10,931 nt of DNA from Hippea sp964442345 (GTDB lineage Bacteria > Campylobacterota_A > Desulfurellia > Desulfurellales > Hippeaceae). Position 1 is the first letter of the stretch; every line of letters begins with the position of its first letter. Shown piece after piece: positions 7,378 through 10,931 of this stretch. A program made the translations under genes and the position numbers. The notes beneath the pieces were generated by a model. The model was not told where the DNA came from, ran no database searches, and saw only the letters and a program-made list of their open reading frames with translations. The stretch spans positions 1-10,931 of the forward strand of contig CAYTZD010000052.1 in NCBI GenBank assembly GCA_964442345.1. Reading direction: 5' to 3'.

Positions 7378-8901
7378 GTGTTTGAGAGATTTTTAAAAGA
7401 TAGACGGTCTATTTTTCTATATTCGTTTTTGCTTTTCTCAATAGGTTCGTTTGGCATCACATTTTTCCCGCCTGATGAGCCAAAATATGTAGATGCAGCC
7501 TTGCGTATGATAGAGACAGGCAACTATATTGTGCCGTTTTTTAACTGCCATGTTAGGTTCGATAAGCCAATTCTATATTACTGGGAACTTGTTGTATTCT
7601 TTAAGGCTTTCTTTGTTGATAACCTTATAAAGGCTGGAATAGATCCAGCTGGCATTGTTGAGTATGCAGCAAGACTGCCTTCAATAATAGCTGCATCAAT
7701 GACTGCAGTCTATATACATAAGTTGGCAGAAAAGCTATTTGACGATAAAGTGGCTAAAGTTTCTGTTGTCGGATTTTTATCAACCCTATTTTTCTTCTAC
7801 CTTTCACGAGCTGTCTATCCCGATATGAGTCTCATTCTATTTGAGCTTATGGGTGTTTACTATTTCATTAAGGATAAATACTGCTTGGGTTGGGTTTTTA
7901 CAGCGTTGGCTTTTCTTGTTAAAGGGCCCATAGGTGTCGTTAGTGTCGGTTTTACTTACTTTTTGTATCTATGGATAGTCAAGAGAAAAACTGGAATAAG
8001 CGAATTCTTCTCTTTAAAAAACGGCATAGGGTTTTTGTTATTTTTACTTATCAGTCTTCCCTGGTATATAGCGGTCTATAAGGCATACGGTATGGAATTT
8101 GTAAATAAGTTTTTCATCTATCACAACATAGAAAGGTTTACAGGCAAGGCACATCAACATCCGCATTCATTCTTCTACTTTTTTCCTGTAGCTTTGGCTG
8201 CTTTGTATCTATGGCTACCCTATGCGAATAATTTTATAAAAAACATAAACTTTAGTAACAAAAGGATACTGTTTCTTATTGGCTGGTTCTTGTGGATTTT
8301 TCTTTTCTTTTCCATCTCAAGAAACAAGCTTGCACACTATATAGCGTTTGGATTTATCCCTACTTCAATCCTGTTTGGAGTATATGCACCATACTTTACA
8401 AATAATAAAAATAAGGCATTTGTCGTCTTTGCTGTTGAGTTTTTGGCTGGAATAGTTCTGTCTTTCTATCTGTATAAGATGAAAGTCTATTATGCCATAC
8501 CAACGCTTCTGTTCGGGCTTTTCTTTGTTGGTTTTATAAACTTTAGAAGAGATGTTATTAAGTTGATTTTTTACAAGACCATAGCCTTATCCTTGGTTGC
8601 AGCTATTTTTCTTCTTCAGCTGGAACCATACAGGGCGGTTCCGAAAGTATATAAAGAAGTCATAAAGAGAAAATTGCCACTGCTTGAGTATAAAATTTCC
8701 AATCAATCCCTTGTAGCCTATACGAGAATGTGTTTAAAAGAGTATAAAAACCCACAGGCATTACCAAAAGATACAACTTATCTGCTTTACACAAAAGCCA
8801 AACATCTAAAAGACTTAAAATCCTTTAAATTTCAGGTTATCTATTCTAACATGATAGATAAAGGCACAAAAACGGATCTGCTGATTTTCTATGGAGATTG
8901 A
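7378..8901 (+). CDS. ArnT/PMT-like GT39 membrane glycosyltransferase
   Basis: This integral membrane protein has 507 residues and roughly 10-12 hydrophobic segments. It probably transfers a sugar from a polyprenyl-phosphate donor to a lipid or protein on the outer face of the inner membrane. Signatures are the first periplasmic loop with DEPKY (33-37, catalytic Asp/Glu region) and KPILYYW (63-69), the ArnT-like HNIERFTG (249-256) followed by a His-rich stretch, and ISRNKLAHYI (313-322), comparable to the KLPxYIL motif. A soluble, Lys-rich C-terminal region begins near 415. The start must be GTG 7378: the frame is open upstream to a TGA at 7309-7311 but contains no ATG, GTG or TTG. No strong ribosome site is present. 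The acceptor is unknown; lipid A modification is possible but unsupported by the neighbours. Confidence 0.88.
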   Translation: MFERFLKDRRSIFLYSFLLFSIGSFGITFFPPDEPKYVDAALRMIETGNYIVPFFNCHVRFDKPILYYWELVVFFKAFFVDNLIKAGIDPAGIVEYAARLPSIIAASMTAVYIHKLAEKLFDDKVAKVSVVGFLSTLFFFYLSRAVYPDMSLILFELMGVYYFIKDKYCLGWVFTALAFLVKGPIGVVSVGFTYFLYLWIVKRKTGISEFFSLKNGIGFLLFLLISLPWYIAVYKAYGMEFVNKFFIYHNIERFTGKAHQHPHSFFYFFPVALAALYLWLPYANNFIKNINFSNKRILFLIGWFLWIFLFFSISRNKLAHYIAFGFIPTSILFGVYAPYFTNNKNKAFVVFAVEFLAGIVLSFYLYKMKVYYAIPTLLFGLFFVGFINFRRDVIKLIFYKTIALSLVAAIFLLQLEPYRAVPKVYKEVIKRKLPLLEYKISNQSLVAYTRMCLKEYKNPQALPKDTTYLLYTKAKHLKDLKSFKFQVIYSNMIDKGTKTDLLIFYGD

Positions 8902-9601
8902 GAAGGCAAAAGAGAAGATATTAAACTTCATGAAAACAGAGTATAAAGGAGAAGATATACGGTTCTGTTCTTCATTTTTATTTGGAGATTCGAAGTTTAT
9001 TGAGAAAAACAAGCCGCTTGCTGAATTATTCAACTCACTTGCCATCGTTGAAAGGCCAAATATTATTTATATACGAACGGATACTGAACTTGAAATCAAC
9101 GGCGTTAACATAAAGGATTTAACAGAAAAATTACATCTTGCAGCCTTTTTCGGTGGCGATATAAAGAGTATAAAACAGAAGAGATGCGATGTTGTTATAA
9201 GCGAAAATCTCTCATTTTTTATGAGTGAAAAGCCCAACAATGCAATATTCCTTTACAATAAAGGATTTCATTTAACAAAGCAAATAAGCCATTTTGTCAA
9301 AAGGTTGAAATTTAACAGACTAATATTTTTTGGCGATGTTGATTGTCAGGGTGTTGCGATTTTTAACTCTTTTAAGAAGTTTTTTAACAATATTGAATTT
9401 TACCCAGACTTTGAAACTGTTAAATTTATCGCTGAACATTACAATCTTCCTTTACCTAAGGATTACTGTAAATCTGAAGATTTTGAATATTTAAAAGAGA
9501 TTGTGGAATTTTTACAAGAAAAGAAAGTAAGAATAGAACAGGAGTTTTTACAAGTTCTATTTTACAAAAAGAAGCTAAAAAAACCAGAATGGATAAAATA
9601 A
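8891..9601 (+). CDS. TOPRIM protein resembling the JetD C-terminal (DUF2220) nuclease domain
   Basis: This is a 236-residue soluble protein. An N-terminal part contains RFCSSFLFGDSKFIE (24-38), like the R-S-FGDSK segment that I associate with DUF2220 proteins. From about 99 there is a TOPRIM-like core: strand VVISEN with the candidate catalytic Glu105, then LYNKGF (121-126), then IFFGDVDCQG (145-154) with Asp149 and Asp151. RIEQEFL (214-220) matches the terminal R-x-EQE pattern. JetD, the DNA-cleaving subunit of Wadjet plasmid-defence complexes, is about 380-400 residues. This protein lacks most of the N-terminal DUF3322-like arm, and no JetA, JetB or JetC gene is nearby. The ATG at 8891 overlaps the upstream gene by 11 bases without a clear ribosome site, and Met14 (8930) is an alternative start. 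A Topo VI-A/Spo11-related TOPRIM is another possibility. Confidence 0.65.
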   Translation: MEIEKAKEKILNFMKTEYKGEDIRFCSSFLFGDSKFIEKNKPLAELFNSLAIVERPNIIYIRTDTELEINGVNIKDLTEKLHLAAFFGGDIKSIKQKRCDVVISENLSFFMSEKPNNAIFLYNKGFHLTKQISHFVKRLKFNRLIFFGDVDCQGVAIFNSFKKFFNNIEFYPDFETVKFIAEHYNLPLPKDYCKSEDFEYLKEIVEFLQEKKVRIEQEFLQVLFYKKKLKKPEWIK

Positions 9602-9605
9602 ATTT

Positions 9606-9633
9606 GTTTTGCATGATAAATTTAGTTGCAAAC
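9606..9633 (+). repeat. Short inverted repeat overlapping the leader promoter's -35 region
   Basis: TTTGCA (9608-9613) and TGCAAA (9627-9632) are inverted copies separated by 13 bases. G9606 and C9633 can extend the match if one T is bulged out. The right half overlaps the -35 hexamer, as a repressor operator might. The repeat is AT-rich and short, so chance is a real alternative. Confidence 0.25.
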
Positions 9634-9654
9634 CTGTTAATTTTGTGCTATAAA
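9626..9654 (+). promoter_or_regulatory. Extended -10 promoter for the aromatic leader / DAHP synthase unit
   Basis: TTGCAA (9626-9631, 4 of 6 consensus bases) and TATAAA (9649-9654, 5 of 6) are separated by an ideal 17 bases. The -10 box is preceded by TG one base away (TGC-TATAAA), the extended -10 motif. The predicted transcription start is about 9661 (a G), possibly A9664. That places the 5' end 0-3 bases before the leader ATG. This is a sequence match only. Confidence 0.75.
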
Positions 9655-9663
9655 ATGATTGTT

Positions 9664-9756
9664 ATGGGTGTTTTAGGTGGCCTAAAGGATTTCTCTTCTT
9701 ATACATTTAGCTTTAACTATTATTACTATTATTGGTTTTTTGGCGGAGGGGGATAG
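9664..9756 (+). CDS. Aromatic leader peptide (attenuator), 30 codons
   Basis: This small ORF runs ATG (9664) to TAG (9754-9756) and encodes 30 residues, 12 of them aromatic. The distal part reads FSFNYYYYYWFF (15-26), with five consecutive Tyr codons (9718-9732), one Trp (9733-9735) and two Phe (9736-9741), then four Gly codons. This is the hallmark of an attenuation leader peptide: ribosome stalling at those codons would report shortage of charged tRNA-Tyr, -Trp or -Phe. It is followed by mutually exclusive hairpins and then by the DAHP synthase gene. No Shine-Dalgarno sequence precedes it. An in-frame ATG at 9655 lies upstream of the predicted transcript start, so 9664 is preferred and translation is probably leaderless. 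GGAGG (9745-9749) inside the Gly codons might additionally slow ribosomes near the stop. Confidence 0.88.
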   Translation: MGVLGGLKDFSSYTFSFNYYYYYWFFGGGG

Positions 9757-9806
9757 TCTATTTAAACGGAACCGTTGGTTTTTAAGCCGTTTGGGTAGGC
9801 TATCCC
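9750..9806 (+). promoter_or_regulatory. Predicted antiterminator hairpin (segments 2 and 3)
   Basis: Segment 2 (9750-9769) can pair with segment 3 (9787-9806) without interruption over 20 bp, 16 Watson-Crick and 4 G-U. The outer end is GGGATAG with CTATCCC and the inner end AAACGG with CCGTTT. The 17-nt loop (9770-9786) itself contains AACC/GGTT. Segment 3 is also the 5' arm of the terminator, so the two structures exclude each other. Segment 2 begins 8 nt after the last Phe codon and contains the leader stop codon. A ribosome stalled at the Tyr/Trp codons leaves it free, while a ribosome at the stop codon covers it. Confidence 0.85.
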
Positions 9807-9836
9807 AAGGATGGTCAACCCAAACGGCTTTTTTTA
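9784..9836 (+). terminator. Intrinsic terminator of the attenuator (segments 3 and 4)
   Basis: Thirteen perfect base pairs (9784-9796 with 9818-9830, core AAGCCGTTTGGGT) are capped, after one A-A mismatch, by a further 8 bp (9798-9805 with 9809-9816, two G-U) around a CAA loop. A run of seven T (9829-9835) follows, the first two of them closing the stem. It lies between the leader ORF and the DAHP synthase ribosome site. It would end most transcripts when aromatic amino acids are plentiful, and may also stop read-through from the upstream gene run. Confidence 0.93.
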
Positions 9837-9855
9837 TTGATTAAAATTTTACCGT

Positions 9856-9862
9856 GGAGGTG
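9856..9862 (+). promoter_or_regulatory. Ribosome binding site fixing the DAHP synthase start
   Basis: GGAGGTG (9856-9862) is a strong Shine-Dalgarno sequence, with its GGAGG core eight bases before ATG 9869. The in-frame GTG at 9854, a possible longer start, overlaps this site and has no ribosome site of its own, so 9869 is the better start. Confidence 0.9.
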
Positions 9863-9868
9863 TTAAAA

Positions 9869-10903
9869 ATGATAATCGTCATGAAACCTACAGCAAAGGA
9901 AGAAGACATCGAAAGGATTAAGGAGAAACTTGAGAAGTTAGATCTTAAAGTTCATATCTCAAAGGGTAGCACTAAAACAGTCATAGGCGTCATAGGAAAC
10001 ATAGACCAGAAATCGGAAAACCTTGATCTAATCGAAGTTTTATCAATCGATAAGGCTGTAGAAAGTGTTCATCGTGTATCCAAACCTTACAAATTGGCAT
10101 CAAGAGAAAATAGAGACTCAGATACGATTATTGATGTAAAAGGCGTCAAAGTAGGTGGAAATAGATTTACTGTGATTGCTGGTCCGTGTTCGGTTGAAAG
10201 TAGAGAACAGGTTATGACAACGGCACTTGGAATAAAAAAGTGCTCGGCTCACATGTTAAGAGGTGGCGCATTCAAACCAAGAACATCGCCTTACAGCTTC
10301 CAAGGATTGGGTGAAGAAGGGTTAAAGATATTAAAAGAAGCATCAGAAGAGACAGGCTTGCCAGTTGTAACGGAAGTAATGAATCCACGAGACCTTGATG
10401 TTGTCTTAAAATATGCAGATGTTTTACAGATAGGCGCAAGAAATATCCAAAACTTTGCACTACTTAAAGAAGTTGGAAAAACAGATAAACCTGTCCTGCT
10501 TAAAAGAGGCATGGCAACAACAATTCAGGAATTCTTAATGAGTGCAGAATACATAATGAGCGAAGGCAATGCTGATGTTATGCTATGCGAAAGAGGTATA
10601 AGGACATTTGAAACGGCAACGAGAAACACGCTTGATATATCTGCTGTGCCTGTTTTAAAGAAAGAGACACATTTACCTGTAATCATAGACCCATCACATG
10701 CTGCAGGTAAGAGAGACTATGTCCCAGCACTATCAAGGGCAGCAATAGCAGCAGGTGCAGATGGACTATTGATAGAAGTGCATTACAACCCACAGATAGC
10801 CGTATCTGATGCCGCTCAACAGTTAACGGTTGAAGAATTTTGCGATTTAATGAAAGAATTAAAGGCCATAGGAAAAGTCGTCGGTAAAATTATAGAAGAG
10901 TAA
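9869..10903 (+). CDS. aroF: 3-deoxy-7-phosphoheptulonate (DAHP) synthase, type I-beta with N-terminal regulatory domain
   Basis: This enzyme condenses phosphoenolpyruvate and erythrose 4-phosphate, the first step of the shikimate pathway to Phe, Tyr and Trp. From ATG 9869 it has 344 residues. Residues 1-70 form a ferredoxin-like domain (MIIVMKPTAKEEDIERI at the start), which in the Thermotoga maritima homologue binds Tyr/Phe for feedback inhibition. The TIM-barrel core shows GPCSVE (105-110), KPRTSPYSFQG (136-146), QIGARN (187-192), KRG (212-214) and DPSHAAGKRD (274-283). The metal ligands correspond to Cys107, His277, Glu303 and Asp314. The gene follows an attenuator whose leader peptide is rich in Tyr, Trp and Phe codons, matching its product. 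No other aromatic gene is visible before the window ends. Confidence 0.96.
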   Translation: MIIVMKPTAKEEDIERIKEKLEKLDLKVHISKGSTKTVIGVIGNIDQKSENLDLIEVLSIDKAVESVHRVSKPYKLASRENRDSDTIIDVKGVKVGGNRFTVIAGPCSVESREQVMTTALGIKKCSAHMLRGGAFKPRTSPYSFQGLGEEGLKILKEASEETGLPVVTEVMNPRDLDVVLKYADVLQIGARNIQNFALLKEVGKTDKPVLLKRGMATTIQEFLMSAEYIMSEGNADVMLCERGIRTFETATRNTLDISAVPVLKKETHLPVIIDPSHAAGKRDYVPALSRAAIAAGADGLLIEVHYNPQIAVSDAAQQLTVEEFCDLMKELKAIGKVVGKIIEE

Positions 10904-10904
10904 A

Positions 10905-10925
10905 GGGAAGGTTTTTAGCCTTCCC
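10905..10925 (+). terminator. Probable terminator hairpin after DAHP synthase (cut by window end)
   Basis: GGGAAGG (10905-10911) and CCTTCCC (10919-10925) form a perfect 7-bp stem with a 7-base loop, starting one base after the stop codon. The window ends six bases later, so a T tract cannot be confirmed. The opening bases GCTT give little support for an immediate T run. Confidence 0.55.
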
Positions 10926-10931
10926 TGCTTA

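Noticed and set aside
9655..9663. In-frame ATG at 9655 as the leader peptide start.
   Set aside because: It overlaps the end of the predicted -10 region, upstream of the predicted transcription start, and has no ribosome site. It remains possible on read-through transcripts.
9671..9687. Small hairpin TTTAGG-TGG-CCTAAA (9672-9686) within the leader ORF as a separate regulatory stem.
   Set aside because: It is only 6 bp with a 3-base loop, is covered by translating ribosomes, and has no partner role in the antiterminator/terminator switch that I can find.
9765..9780. GGAACCG (9768-9774) resembles the T-box core sequence (TGGNACCGCG), and the leader precedes an amino acid gene with a terminator.
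   Set aside because: The transcript before the terminator is only about 125 nt and holds a clear aromatic leader ORF. There is no stem I with specifier loop, and the core is incomplete (no TGG before, no CGCG after).
9854..9868. GTG at 9854 as the DAHP synthase start, giving a protein five residues longer.
   Set aside because: That GTG overlaps the GGAGG ribosome site. ATG 9869 has ideal spacing and gives an N-terminus (MIIVMKP) matching the Thermotoga enzyme (MIVVLKP).

Overview
The window reads as a contiguous piece of an AT-rich bacterial chromosome. It looks thermophile-like, with short, compact proteins, AAA/AAG-rich lysine codons and very tight gene spacing. Several proteins resemble forms common in Thermotoga, Aquifex, archaea and deep-branching anaerobes: a short S-adenosylhomocysteinase, a type I-beta DAHP synthase with an N-terminal ferredoxin-like domain, and a Ppx/GppA protein without an HD domain. 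My best guess is a Desulfurellales-like (Hippea/Desulfurella) organism, but this is an impression and not a demonstrated assignment. Every gene lies on the + strand.

Bases 1-9601 look like one long co-directional run. A near-consensus promoter (12-39) precedes a class II tRNA-Leu(CAG). Then follow metK and ahcY (SAM synthesis and S-adenosylhomocysteine breakdown), an Mrp/ApbC Fe-S carrier ATPase, a DUF47/PhoU-like protein with a PiT phosphate permease (ATGA overlap), a Ppx/GppA phosphatase, a small coiled-coil protein reminiscent of FliT/FlgN flagellar chaperones, an isochorismatase-fold hydrolase, an ArnT-like GT39 membrane glycosyltransferase, and a stand-alone TOPRIM protein resembling the C-terminal nuclease part of JetD (DUF2220, Wadjet). 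Gaps are mostly -11 to +28 bases. I see no convincing internal terminator, so some co-transcription is likely, although internal promoters cannot be excluded.

Bases 9602-9853 hold the most interesting element. An extended -10 promoter is followed almost at once by a 30-codon ORF encoding a peptide with the run FSFNYYYYYWFF. A 47-nt terminator hairpin with a T tract follows. Its 5' arm can instead pair over 20 bp with a segment that includes the leader ORF's stop codon. This is the layout of a ribosome-mediated transcription attenuator that reads Tyr, Trp and Phe codons together. It sits directly in front of a DAHP synthase gene, the entry enzyme to all three aromatic amino acids. The leader ORF appears to be leaderless or nearly so, since the predicted transcription start is about 3 nt before its ATG and there is no Shine-Dalgarno sequence.

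The DAHP synthase (start corrected to 9869) fills the rest of the window. It ends at a 7-bp inverted repeat that is probably a terminator cut off by the window edge. Control of aromatic synthesis is therefore proposed at two levels: attenuation in the mRNA leader, and feedback inhibition through the enzyme's N-terminal domain, inferred from the Thermotoga homologue.
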